DNA from: Eubacteriales bacterium | GTDB taxonomy: Bacteria > Bacillota > Clostridia > Oscillospirales > Oscillospiraceae | Length of the DNA: 52,876 bases | Direction of reading: 5' to 3' | Assembly (NCBI GenBank): GCA_030536255.1 | Contig: JAUNQI010000016.1 | Span: 1 to 52,876 of the forward strand | Part shown: in pieces, positions 8,135 to 16,132 of the stretch | Position numbering within the stretch: the first letter of the stretch is position 1 | How the letters are laid out: the number at the start of each line of letters is the position of its first letter | The notes under the pieces: model-generated | Told to the model about the DNA's origin: nothing | What the model saw: the letters and a program-made list of their open reading frames with translations, nothing else | Databases searched by the model: none | Program-made: the position numbers and the translations under genes

Positions 8135-9082
8135 TTACTTTTTCAGAGCGATTGCCTGCTTTGCCTTTTCAGCAAGGACCTCAGCGGTAAGGCCGAAGTG
8201 CTCAAGAACGGCATTTACGTTGCCGCTGCGGCCGAACACATCATTCACGCCGTGACGTACAACGGGAACCGGGCAGGTTCCTGCGAGGAATTCGGACACT
8301 GCTCCGCCGAGACCGCCGATCACGCTGTGCTCCTCGGAGGTAACAATGCATCCGGTCTCCTTTGCAGCCTTGAGAACGATCTCCTCATCAAGAGGCTTGA
8401 TCGTATGCATGTTGATAACTCTGGCGGAAATGCCGTCTGCCGCGAGAAGCTCAGCAGCCTTCAGAGCCATCTGAACGTTCATGCCGCAGGCAATAATGGT
8501 GACATCGGAACCGTCTTTCATCAGAGCAGCCTTTGTCAGCTCGAACTTATAATCCGGAGTCTCATCCGTTACGATGTCAACAGGAGCGCGGCCGAGACGG
8601 AGATATGCAGGGCCTTCATAATTGATCAGCGCTTCAACGGCAAGCTTCATCTCGTTTCCGTCACACGGGCAGCAGACGAGCATACCGGGGATCGTACGCA
8701 TGAGGGAGAAGTCCTCAATGCACTGATGGGTTGCGCCGTCTTCACCGACGGAAATACCGCCGTGGGAACCGACGACCGTTACATTGAGTCCGGGATATGC
8801 GATAGAGTTGCGGACCTGCTCATAGCAGCGGCCTGCAGCAAAGATCGCAAAGGTGTTGGTGAAGGGCTTGAAGCCGCAGGTGGACATACCGGCGGCGATA
8901 TCCGTCATATTCGCTTCGGCAATGCCGCAGTTAAAGAATCTGTCAGGATATGCCTTGGAGAAGTTCTTGGTCATAGTAGCGCCGGAGAGATCCGCGTCGA
9001 GAACAACAAGCTGAGGATACTTTTCAGCAAGCTCTACAAGAGCTTCGCCGTATGCTCCGCGGGTAGCAATTTTTCCTGCCAT
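8135..9082 (-). CDS. Transketolase, C-terminal subunit
   Basis: 315 residues holding the pyrimidine-binding and C-terminal domains of transketolase. It starts MAGKIATRGAYGEALVELA and contains the FNCGIAEANM segment with the catalytic glutamate and the HGGISVGEDGATHQ region. The other half of the enzyme is the gene immediately upstream, separated by 1 base. Together they form the split transketolase found in many anaerobes and archaea; it moves two-carbon ketol units between sugar phosphates in the non-oxidative pentose phosphate pathway. A GGAGGT site precedes the ATG. No transaldolase or pentose-phosphate gene lies next to it. Confidence 0.95.
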   Translation of the reverse strand: MAGKIATRGAYGEALVELAEKYPQLVVLDADLSGATMTKNFSKAYPDRFFNCGIAEANMTDIAAGMSTCGFKPFTNTFAIFAAGRCYEQVRNSIAYPGLNVTVVGSHGGISVGEDGATHQCIEDFSLMRTIPGMLVCCPCDGNEMKLAVEALINYEGPAYLRLGRAPVDIVTDETPDYKFELTKAALMKDGSDVTIIACGMNVQMALKAAELLAADGISARVINMHTIKPLDEEIVLKAAKETGCIVTSEEHSVIGGLGGAVSEFLAGTCPVPVVRHGVNDVFGRSGNVNAVLEHFGLTAEVLAEKAKQAIALKK

Positions 9083-9083
9083 A

Positions 9084-9929
9084 TTACTTTACCTCCTTTT
9101 CGAGTTCGGCAATCACTGCTTCGAGTTCAGCCTTTGCCGTTGCATACTGCTCATCATCGGGAGCTTTGCCGTGCCATCCGGCCTGGTTCTCCATGAAGGA
9201 AACACCCTTACCCTTTTCCGTCTTCATAATGATAACGGTAGGCTTATCCGTGCACTTTTCAGCTTCTTTGAGAGCTGCGAGAATTTCGTTGAAGTCATGT
9301 CCGTTAATTGTCAGGACATTCCAGTTAAAGGCATCGAATTTTTTATCAAGAGGAGCGGAAGGCATAACGTCTTCAACTTTTCCGTCTATCTGGAGGCCGT
9401 TGCTGTCAAGGAACATGCAGAGATTTCCGAGCTTCCACTTTGCAGCTGCCATTGCAGCTTCCCAGATCTGACCTTCAGCAATTTCGCCGTCACCGCAGAT
9501 TGCATAGGTTCTGTAGCTCTTTCCGGAAACCTTTGCCGCAAGAGCCATACCGACAGCAGCACTGAGGCCCTGACCGAGAGAACCGGTGCTCATATCAACG
9601 CCCGGGACATTCTTCATATCCGGATGGCCGGAGTAATGCGCCTTAATGGAACGGAAAAGCTTCAGATCTTCCACAGGGAAGAAACCGCGAAGAGCAAGAA
9701 CGGAATAAAGAGCCGGCGTGCAGTGACCCTTGGAAAGGACGAAGCGGTCTCTGTCTTCCCACTTCGGGTTAGCGGGGTCAATGTTCATCTTGGAAAAATA
9801 CAGTGCAACAAGCGCGTCCGCACAGCTGAGAGAGCCGCCCGGATGACCGGATTTTGCCCCATGAACAGCATCAACCGCCAACAGACGGGTCTTTGCCGCC
9901 ATAAGCTTCAGATCATTAATCTTATCCAT
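9084..9929 (-). CDS. Transketolase, N-terminal (thiamine diphosphate-binding) subunit
   Basis: 281 residues with the ThDP-binding domain: HGAKSGHPGGSLSCAD near the N-terminus, the SKGHCTPALY and TGSLGQGLS loops, and the CGDGEIAEGQIWEA motif that binds the diphosphate through Mg2+. It pairs with the downstream subunit. Start choice: an upstream in-frame TTG at 9935 lies directly in the leader, but AGGAAG is placed 8 bases before the ATG at 9929. A minus-strand TATACT at about 9970-9975 may be its -10 box; no good -35 accompanies it. Confidence 0.95.
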   Translation of the reverse strand: MDKINDLKLMAAKTRLLAVDAVHGAKSGHPGGSLSCADALVALYFSKMNIDPANPKWEDRDRFVLSKGHCTPALYSVLALRGFFPVEDLKLFRSIKAHYSGHPDMKNVPGVDMSTGSLGQGLSAAVGMALAAKVSGKSYRTYAICGDGEIAEGQIWEAAMAAAKWKLGNLCMFLDSNGLQIDGKVEDVMPSAPLDKKFDAFNWNVLTINGHDFNEILAALKEAEKCTDKPTVIIMKTEKGKGVSFMENQAGWHGKAPDDEQYATAKAELEAVIAELEKEVK

Positions 9930-10004
9930 AAGCAAAACTTCCTTTAAATAATATTGAATGTAATTTGGAGTATAACATAAACGCAGGCAATATGGAAGTG
10001 ATTA

Positions 10005-10034
10005 TTGCACAGAATCGACAAAACATGTTATAAT
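10005..10034 (+). promoter_or_regulatory. Putative promoter of galM
   Basis: TTGCAC (10005-10010), an 18-base spacer and a perfect TATAAT (10029-10034). Transcription from about 10041 gives a 275-base leader that contains the whole 14-bp repeat array. Confidence 0.6.
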
Positions 10035-10100
10035 ACTGGTGAAGAAAATGACATTTCATCCGGATGCATACTGAAAGATAATCGAGATATTATTTATTAT

Positions 10101-10296
10101 GTTAACAATATTTTGTTAATGATATTAAGTTTTATGGATTATGTTTTTAATAATAAGTTAACAAGATTCCGTTAATAATATTAAGTATATTTTATTAAGT
10201 TAATTGTTTTTCGTTAATTGAATTACGTTTATTGTTTTAAGTAAATTATATTCAGTTAATAATTTTAAGTTCATTATATTAAGTTACTATTATTAT
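10101..10296 (+). repeat. Array of 14 tandem 14-bp A/T-rich units, each starting with GT
   Basis: GT occurs at 10101, 10115, 10129 and then every 14 bases to 10283, without a single gap or slip; a fifteenth GTTA at 10297 runs into the galM ribosome site. The approximate consensus is GTTAATNATNTTAA. Units at 10115, 10171 and 10255 are nearly identical, others keep only GT plus A/T-richness. It fills most of the 386-base gap between the transketolase and galM genes. It lacks CRISPR spacers and codes for nothing visible. Confidence 0.85.
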
Positions 10297-10315
10297 GTTA
10301 AAGGAGACGAAAACC

Positions 10316-11254
10316 ATGATCAAAAAAGGAAAATTCGGAAGCTACGACAGCTACACGCTGACCAATGATTGCCTCGAGGCGACAATTATCACGCTCGGCG
10401 CAACGGTAATCAGCCTCAAATTCAAAGGTCAGGAAATGACAAGAGGATATCTCACCCCTGAAGCAGCCCTTGAAGGAAACGGCTTCCTTTTCAAATCCGT
10501 AGGAAGATACGCCAACCGCATCGGCGGGGCAGCATTTGAGCTGGACGGCAAGAAATACATTCTTCCGGCAAATGAGGGAAAGAATCAGCTTCACGGCGGT
10601 CCGAATTCCTATGACAAGCGCGTATGGGATGCGCAGGCTGTTGCGGGAACAAGCGCTCACGGCGTACCCGAGGAAAGCGTTGCTTTCAGTATCTTCTCTC
10701 CTGACGGCGATGACGGATTCCCCGGAAACCTGACAATGACCGTAACCTTCTCTCTCCGCGGCTCCGCTCTGCATATCGACTTCGGCGGCGAGACGGATGC
10801 AAAGACCGTATACGCGCCTACCGTTCATCCGTACTTCAATCTCGGCTGCAAGGGCAGCGTGCTGGATGCGGACATGATCATGAAGTCCTCCGGACATCTC
10901 GAAGTCGATTCCGATCTGATCCCGACCGGAAAGATCCTTCCATGCGAGGGGAACTTTGATTTCTCTTCCAAGCACCCCATCACCGTCAATTTTGACGACT
11001 GCTTTGTCTGCCCGGAGGAGCTCTGCTGCACGCTGGAAATGAACGGATACAAAATGGACGTTCTGACCGACATGCCGGCAGTTCAGATCTACACCGGAAT
11101 CGGAATGCCTGCACCGTACGCCCCCAATGACGGAATCGCAATTGAGCCTGAGTTCTTCCCGGACAGCCCGAATCATCCGGACTTCCCCAGCACGGTCCTG
11201 AATCCCGGCGACAAGTTCAAAGCATACGTTGATTACAGATTCGCAGAAGTATAA
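10316..11254 (+). CDS. galM: Aldose 1-epimerase (galactose mutarotase)
   Basis: 312 residues of the GalM fold. Recognisable elements are the FKSVGRYANRI arginine region, NQLHGGPNSYDKR with a conserved histidine, the TVHPYFNLG histidine (general acid) and the IAIEPEFFPDSPNHPDFP glutamate (general base) near the C-terminus. It interconverts alpha and beta anomers of galactose or glucose. Start choice: AAGGAG at 10301-10306 is 9 bases before the ATG at 10316; the upstream in-frame ATG at 10295 lies before that site. No Leloir-pathway genes are adjacent, so the gene appears to be transcribed alone between its repeat-containing leader and a terminator. Confidence 0.93.
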   Translation: MIKKGKFGSYDSYTLTNDCLEATIITLGATVISLKFKGQEMTRGYLTPEAALEGNGFLFKSVGRYANRIGGAAFELDGKKYILPANEGKNQLHGGPNSYDKRVWDAQAVAGTSAHGVPEESVAFSIFSPDGDDGFPGNLTMTVTFSLRGSALHIDFGGETDAKTVYAPTVHPYFNLGCKGSVLDADMIMKSSGHLEVDSDLIPTGKILPCEGNFDFSSKHPITVNFDDCFVCPEELCCTLEMNGYKMDVLTDMPAVQIYTGIGMPAPYAPNDGIAIEPEFFPDSPNHPDFPSTVLNPGDKFKAYVDYRFAEV

Positions 11255-11285
11255 GCTTCCGCTCCCCTATTCATACAATTGATAA

Positions 11286-11330
11286 AGGCAGCTCCACCCG
11301 CTTCCGGGAAGAGCTGCCTGATTTATTTTT
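11286..11330 (+). terminator. Intrinsic terminator of galM
   Basis: A 9-bp stem (11286-11294 with 11311-11319) with a 16-base loop is followed by a T-rich run (GATTTATTTTT). It lies 32 bases after the galM stop and abuts the convergent CotH-type gene. Confidence 0.85.
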
Positions 11331-11333
11331 CTG

Positions 11334-13751
11334 TCATTCGTTCGGATGTTCTGCAAAAAACTCCCGTGCACCGCTCATATGCCAGGTTATTACTTCCCGG
11401 TTATGCGCTGCCCAGTTATAGTTTACGATCATATCCTTCATATTCTGAACAAGAGTCGTCCAGTTCAGCAGAGAATGTTCTGTCCACCGGACAAGGTCTC
11501 TCGGAACCTCTTCTTCGATCTCTGCAGTCAGTTCATCTATTTTTTCAAGAATATGCTCATTGGAAAGAACCGTAGTATTTACTTCCAGAAATCTGTTGAG
11601 AAATCTTTCTTTAAATTCCTCATTCCCGGAAAGACCGCGGATCAGGAGGGTCATATCAAAATTCGCGTTTCCGGCTCCGGAGAACATATTTTCAAAATCC
11701 AGACCTTCATACCACAAAGCCCAGTCAAGATCATAAAAAGCGATCCTCCATTTATTGTCCAGCTCCTCCGACCGGAACACGGCAAAGTTATGAACGGTAT
11801 CCGTATTCCCGGAGACACCTTCCAGAATTATCCAGTCGATCAGATTGTCAATATCCAGGACACTGCAGATATAATCATAGCATTCCTTCTGCGAAAGATC
11901 ATGTTCTCTGGTGTATTTATAAACCTCCTGATAGAAATCCGCTTCATATGGGATCGGCGAATTCTGCCGGATGACACTGTCCTTGCTGATCTTGTAATGG
12001 GAGGAATAATACTGAGAAGAAAAATCCTCTTTCAGGCAGTGGAGCCCCCAGTATTCTCCGTTGACATACAGCACACAGTATTGGCTTTCCTGCGTGGGAA
12101 CATTATCCGTCATTTCCATGCAAAGCTCCTGGAAGAGTTCATTGCGGATGTACGTAAAATTATAATCCTGCCCGACTCTGAGGCACAGGGAAGAGTATTC
12201 GTCTATCCCGTTTTCAAAGACATCAAAGTTCAGTGTATCCGCACCGTACTTATCCCGGAAATAGACAGCCATGCTCTTTTTCGCCGCATTCAGGCTGGTG
12301 TAACCGCGCATATGCACTCCGCAGGGAATTGAAAAAGTCCTTTCTCCGTCAAAGAAAGAGATGTTCGCGCGAAACTCTTTTTCTTTCATCTGCAGCGCCA
12401 TGTTGCTGATAAAGGTATAGACATTCCGGAAGCCGGCGATATCATCGATAACAAGACTCACAACAGGAAGAGAGCAGGTGTCAATAATATAACTGAATGT
12501 GGCCGTCTCGCTCGGGGTGGAATCCTTCTCCACGCAGATCGCACGGAGAATCGCTGTCTCTTTCATTTCAAGAGGTTCCGTATATTCCTGTGATTCCGGT
12601 CCGGGAATACTTCCGTCAAGCGTATAATAAATCTTTGAATTCTCTTTCCCTGACAGCTCCACGCTGAAGCCGCCACTGGAGAATACACCTTCAGGAACTG
12701 ACGCAGAAGGAGCTTCCGAGACAAACCGGTATCCGGAATCATTTTCAGACAGCGGAGACGGTTCGGGGAAATACCAGAAAGACGGCAGATCATTCATCCT
12801 TCCCATGCTGCCATCCACCGGGATCCCGCGCAGACTCGCATAATCGGCAAGCTTCTCCTCATGGAACAGATACAGGGAATCATAAGCAGAGTCCAGACCG
12901 AAGCCCGTGCAGCATTCATCTTCCAGATCATCCGTGCAGAAGAGAAGGATCATCTCTCCCGGAGCAAGCTCTCTCTCCGGAAGCCGGAAAGCATGACCTT
13001 TCCTGTTTCCCGCTGCGGCACCGGAGGGTCCGTATTCCGAATAATCCGTCAGAACATATTCGGAAAGATCAGCAGCACTGTCCGAAATGTTTTTCAGCTC
13101 CACCCAGTCACAAGTCTTATTCCCTTTGCATAAAAAAGAACAGTTTGCAGATTCGGCTTCATTGATTATTACAGGGGATCCGCAGGAAAGAGTCCTGCAG
13201 TAGGCGGCATAACCTTCCTTTGTATTGGGAAATCCGGGAGTGGGAAAATCAAGCGCGGAAACGTTTCCTTCATCATCCGCACCGTAGGAAACATCCTCCG
13301 GCGCTTTCCCGCATCTGATAAGGGATACCGTATTCCCCTCCGGATCATACAGGAAAACCGTTTCTCCTTTCGAAGAGATCCCAAAGTCGGCACACAGCAA
13401 ACCTTCGCACGGGTCATGGGAAGCAAAAACGACCAGATAATCCCCGGGAGCTATTTCAACATCCGGGAAAAACCATTTCGCACCGGAAGGCTTATCCGAC
13501 AGTCCGTACCCGTTTAAGCAAACCGTTTCTTCGGACGCATTGAACAGCTCGATCCAGTCTCTGAATATGCCATCATCATTTGCCAGAAACGCCTTGTTGT
13601 CCGGCATAATCTCGCTGATCCGGACCGGACCCGGATCGGAAGGATCCCTGTTTTCCGCAAAAGCTTCCCCGGATAACAAAACAAGGATTAAAAGGAAAAC
13701 TGTCATCAAAGCCAGGGAGCCGATCCGAACAGCAGAATCTTCTTTTTTCAC
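11334..13751 (-). CDS. Secreted lamin-tail / CotH-kinase domain protein
   Basis: 805 residues. A signal peptide ending near AFAEN (residues 1-34) is followed by a first lamin-tail domain (about 42-150, ISEIMPDNKAF...DWIELFN) and a second (about 190-300, IINEAESANC...DWVELKN). A chitobiase-C-terminal-like segment (IYYTLDGSIPGPESQEY, about 370-425) precedes the CotH kinase domain (about 430-790). The latter keeps the HMRGYTSLNAAKKSM region and the FYDLDWALW aspartates. CotH proteins are atypical secreted kinases; lamin-tail domains often occur with them in surface proteins of gut Firmicutes. There is no sortase motif, so it is probably released or loosely attached. The start is GTG at 13751 with GAGAAGG upstream. 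Its target is unknown. Confidence 0.85.
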   Translation of the reverse strand: MKKEDSAVRIGSLALMTVFLLILVLLSGEAFAENRDPSDPGPVRISEIMPDNKAFLANDDGIFRDWIELFNASEETVCLNGYGLSDKPSGAKWFFPDVEIAPGDYLVVFASHDPCEGLLCADFGISSKGETVFLYDPEGNTVSLIRCGKAPEDVSYGADDEGNVSALDFPTPGFPNTKEGYAAYCRTLSCGSPVIINEAESANCSFLCKGNKTCDWVELKNISDSAADLSEYVLTDYSEYGPSGAAAGNRKGHAFRLPERELAPGEMILLFCTDDLEDECCTGFGLDSAYDSLYLFHEEKLADYASLRGIPVDGSMGRMNDLPSFWYFPEPSPLSENDSGYRFVSEAPSASVPEGVFSSGGFSVELSGKENSKIYYTLDGSIPGPESQEYTEPLEMKETAILRAICVEKDSTPSETATFSYIIDTCSLPVVSLVIDDIAGFRNVYTFISNMALQMKEKEFRANISFFDGERTFSIPCGVHMRGYTSLNAAKKSMAVYFRDKYGADTLNFDVFENGIDEYSSLCLRVGQDYNFTYIRNELFQELCMEMTDNVPTQESQYCVLYVNGEYWGLHCLKEDFSSQYYSSHYKISKDSVIRQNSPIPYEADFYQEVYKYTREHDLSQKECYDYICSVLDIDNLIDWIILEGVSGNTDTVHNFAVFRSEELDNKWRIAFYDLDWALWYEGLDFENMFSGAGNANFDMTLLIRGLSGNEEFKERFLNRFLEVNTTVLSNEHILEKIDELTAEIEEEVPRDLVRWTEHSLLNWTTLVQNMKDMIVNYNWAAHNREVITWHMSGAREFFAEHPNE

Positions 13752-13924
13752 TCACTGCACCTTCTCACAGAGTATCGCAATACAATTATCAGATATTTAT
13801 ATATCAGAAATATGATTTTTAAGTTGTATGATATTATCATAAAATCCATCGGGATTCAATAACGCCGGGTGCTCTGTTTCCCCCGCATATCGTTTCCCTG
13901 CTGCTTCCGTTTGCAAAGGATCCG

Positions 13925-14023
13925 GTACATAATTTGTTATCTGTGGTACACAGTTTGTTTACATAATTTTGTATTGTAATTTAATTGTAACTGTGTTATA
14001 TTTCAAATTGTATAAATTTGCAC
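13925..14023 (+). repeat. Degenerate GT-started A/T-rich tract upstream of the motA-like gene
   Basis: Units starting with GT and ending in T runs occur at 13925, 13943, 13957, 13971, 13987, 13995 and 14010. Only 13943-13957-13971 keep the exact 14-base step; other steps are 15 to 18 bases. It may be a decayed relative of the 10101 array, or only an A/T-rich leader. The rest of the 286-base gap (13752-14037) shows no gene. Confidence 0.3.
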
Positions 14024-14037
14024 ACGGAGGTAATTAC

Positions 14038-14928
14038 ATGGCAAGTTTAAGTAACATGCCGTTTGCCGGCATTGTAGTTATCATTATTATAGGAATATTA
14101 TTTGTTCTGTCTCTGATCGTCCTCTTTGCGGTCTATTCCCGCTACAAATTCCTCACACACGATATCAGCGGAACGACCGACCAGAAGAACAGATTCATGC
14201 GTTACACGGTATCTCAGTTTGCAGAATCCTATAAGCGCTACGGGAAAGAGACCAATACCCCGGCGATCATAGAAGAGGCTGTCGGCTCAAGGCTCAGCGG
14301 CTGTCTGCTTTCCGAAAGATTTCTGAATAACGCGGTATCTCTTTTCGTTACGCTCGGACTCTTCGGAACCTTCCTCGGCCTGAGCCTTTCGGTCGGCTCT
14401 CTCAGTGAGCTGCTCTCCTACGGAAATTCGTCTGACTGGATGTCCGTTCTTGACAGCGTTGGCGGAGGATTGATGTCCGCCCTCAGCGGAATGGGCGTTG
14501 CTTTCTACACTTCTCTCGTCGGCGTTGCCTGCTCGATCATTTTAACAGTCCTCAGATCGATCTTTTCTCCTTCCGCGGCAAGAGAGCTGATGGAATCAAA
14601 GCTCGAGCTTTGGCTGGATCAGTCTGTTGCTCCTACCCTTCCGACCAAAGCATCCGATGATGACATCGACCTCATTCACGAAATGATCGATGCAATGAAC
14701 GATGCGTCCTACGAAATGGAAAAAACACTGAATGATGCGACAAATGCTCTTCGCTCAACGCTGAAAGGCTTTGACAGCACCGTTAACAGCTTTAACGGCG
14801 GCGTACACGACTTCTCCGAATTCAACTATAATCTCAGAGGTACCGTTGAGCGGCTCGATCTCGGTGTCCGGGAATTCAGCTCCGCACTGAAAAACGCATC
14901 ATCAAGAATTGAGAGAGGTGACAACTGA
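14038..14928 (+). CDS. MotA/TolQ/ExbB-type proton channel subunit
   Basis: 296 residues. One N-terminal membrane helix (about 9-32) is followed by a cytoplasmic stretch and a helix pair containing the MotA/ExbB signature (LGLFGTFLGLSLSVGSL and MSALSGMGVAFYTSLVGVACS, about 100-185). A charged, partly helical C-terminal tail rich in asparagine and aspartate follows. Such proteins form the ring of five around a dimer of the MotB/ExbD-like partner and convert ion flow into rotation or pulling. The partner follows with a 1-base overlap. No flagellar, Ton or Tol gene is nearby. GGAGG at 14026-14030 fixes the ATG at 14038; the frame is open further upstream to 13969 but without a ribosome site. Confidence 0.87.
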   Translation: MASLSNMPFAGIVVIIIIGILFVLSLIVLFAVYSRYKFLTHDISGTTDQKNRFMRYTVSQFAESYKRYGKETNTPAIIEEAVGSRLSGCLLSERFLNNAVSLFVTLGLFGTFLGLSLSVGSLSELLSYGNSSDWMSVLDSVGGGLMSALSGMGVAFYTSLVGVACSIILTVLRSIFSPSAARELMESKLELWLDQSVAPTLPTKASDDDIDLIHEMIDAMNDASYEMEKTLNDATNALRSTLKGFDSTVNSFNGGVHDFSEFNYNLRGTVERLDLGVREFSSALKNASSRIERGDN

Positions 14929-15905
14929 TGAAGAGACGCTCCAAGGTCAGTCTGGGTGCCGCAACAGGAGCCTCTGACAGTGAGCAGAACTTCTGGCCGT
15001 CCTATGCGGACATGATGTCCTCCTTTGCCCTGATTCTCTTTTTCCTGATGCTTCTGGTCTACCTGTCCAACCTTGAGACCGGAAACAATCTAAAGAAAAC
15101 AGAATCCCAGCTTTCCGAAACCCTATCCCTTCTCAGCATCACGCAGGAAGAGGCCGACGCGGCAAACGCCAGCCTGCTGAAAACGCAGGACCAGCTCGCA
15201 GAAGCGGAGGATGCATTTGCCACAGTACAGATCAAGCTTGACGAGGCGAACGCCAACCTGGCGGGGCAGCAGCTCGTTCTTTCCACACAGCAGGCAAAAA
15301 TAGCCGAGCAGGAGCAGTATCTGGCCCAGGCAAATGTTGAAATAGAGAGAATGTACGGCCAGATGGAGACGATCGTAGGAATCCGCCGCTCCATTCTTGA
15401 GCAGATCAAGCAGAGCATTGAGGCTGTTATGGGAGATTCCTCCAGGGTAATGATCGGAGAAAACGGAAATATCATACTCAACGAAGGCGTCTTCTTCGAT
15501 TCCGGAAAATCCGACCTGAAAGCGGAATCGGTTACCGTATTGAACAGACTGACAGAGGTATTCTCCACATTCCTTTCCAATCCGGAAAACGCAAAATATA
15601 TTGAGAGCATCGTTATTTCCGGCCATACCGACTGGGACGGAACCGAAGAAAACAACCTTGTACTTTCCACAAGCCGCGCAAACGCAGTCCTTGAATTCAT
15701 GCTGAAGAATCCCACGCTGAATCAGTATTCAAGCTACTTCTGTGCTGCCGGATACGGAGAAACAAGACCGGTGGCCGATAACAGCACCGACGAAGGGAAA
15801 GCGCAGAACAGAAGGATTGAGATCTCCATCATTCTCCGGGATGACACGGTCATGGAGATCGTCAACGATTATCTGAATATTGAAGTTCCTGAAATCAGCC
15901 AATAA
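14928..15905 (+). CDS. MotB/OmpA-type stator partner with coiled coil
   Basis: 325 residues. The N-terminal segment WPSYADMMSSFALILFFLMLLVYL forms the single membrane helix, with the proton-carrying aspartate at D28. A long coiled coil (about 50-165) with heptad-like alanine, leucine and glutamine spacing connects to an OmpA-like peptidoglycan-binding domain (about 185-310) with GHTDWDG, the LSTSRANAV helix and the NRRIEI motif. The ATG overlaps the stop of the motA-like gene (ATGA), so they are translated together. The coiled coil is much longer than the linker of flagellar MotB, suggesting that it spans a thick wall. The natural partner machine is not visible here. Confidence 0.87.
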   Translation: MKRRSKVSLGAATGASDSEQNFWPSYADMMSSFALILFFLMLLVYLSNLETGNNLKKTESQLSETLSLLSITQEEADAANASLLKTQDQLAEAEDAFATVQIKLDEANANLAGQQLVLSTQQAKIAEQEQYLAQANVEIERMYGQMETIVGIRRSILEQIKQSIEAVMGDSSRVMIGENGNIILNEGVFFDSGKSDLKAESVTVLNRLTEVFSTFLSNPENAKYIESIVISGHTDWDGTEENNLVLSTSRANAVLEFMLKNPTLNQYSSYFCAAGYGETRPVADNSTDEGKAQNRRIEISIILRDDTVMEIVNDYLNIEVPEISQ

Positions 15906-15924
15906 AACCCTATAAACAATTATC

Positions 15925-15957
15925 CGGCGTTATCCAACAAAGCAAAGGATAACGCCG
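15925..15957. other. Perfect 11-bp hairpin between convergent genes
   Basis: CGGCGTTATCC (15925-15935) pairs with its complement at 15947-15957 around an 11-base loop. It lies 20 bases after the motB-like stop codon but has no T run on either side. It may be an RNA-end stabiliser or a factor-assisted terminator. Confidence 0.6.
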
Positions 15958-15968
15958 AATAAAACACC

Positions 15969-16116
15969 GTAAATATATATTATGTAAATCGTTATATGTA
16001 AATATTATTTTGTTAATACATTTATGTTAATTTTATAGGTTTGATCTACATATATTTTCCGATCGATTTCAGCACATTTTATGATTATGTAAATAATAAT
16101 ATGTGAATAATTTTAT
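15969..16116 (+). repeat. Second locus of 14-bp GT-started A/T-rich units
   Basis: GT starts lie at 15969, 15984, 15998, 16012, 16026, 16039 and, after a gap, 16089 and 16103. The steps from 15984 to 16026 and from 16089 to 16103 are exactly 14 bases; 15969 is off by +1 and 16039 by -1. Units read GTAAATNNTTATAT or GTTAATNNATTTAT. The tract fills the convergent gap between the motB-like and carboxypeptidase genes. Confidence 0.7.
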
Positions 16117-16132
16117 GGTTTATTCAGTTTCA

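Noticed and set aside
10101..10296. CRISPR array
   Set aside because: Units are 14 bp with no spacers of constant length between identical repeats, and no cas genes are present.
10041..10315. Riboswitch in the galM leader
   Set aside because: The leader is almost pure A/T and periodic, with no GC-containing helices needed for a known aptamer.
14038..15905. Zorya anti-phage system (ZorA/ZorB)
   Set aside because: The MotA-like protein lacks the very long C-terminal tail of ZorA and no ZorC, ZorD or ZorE gene is nearby.
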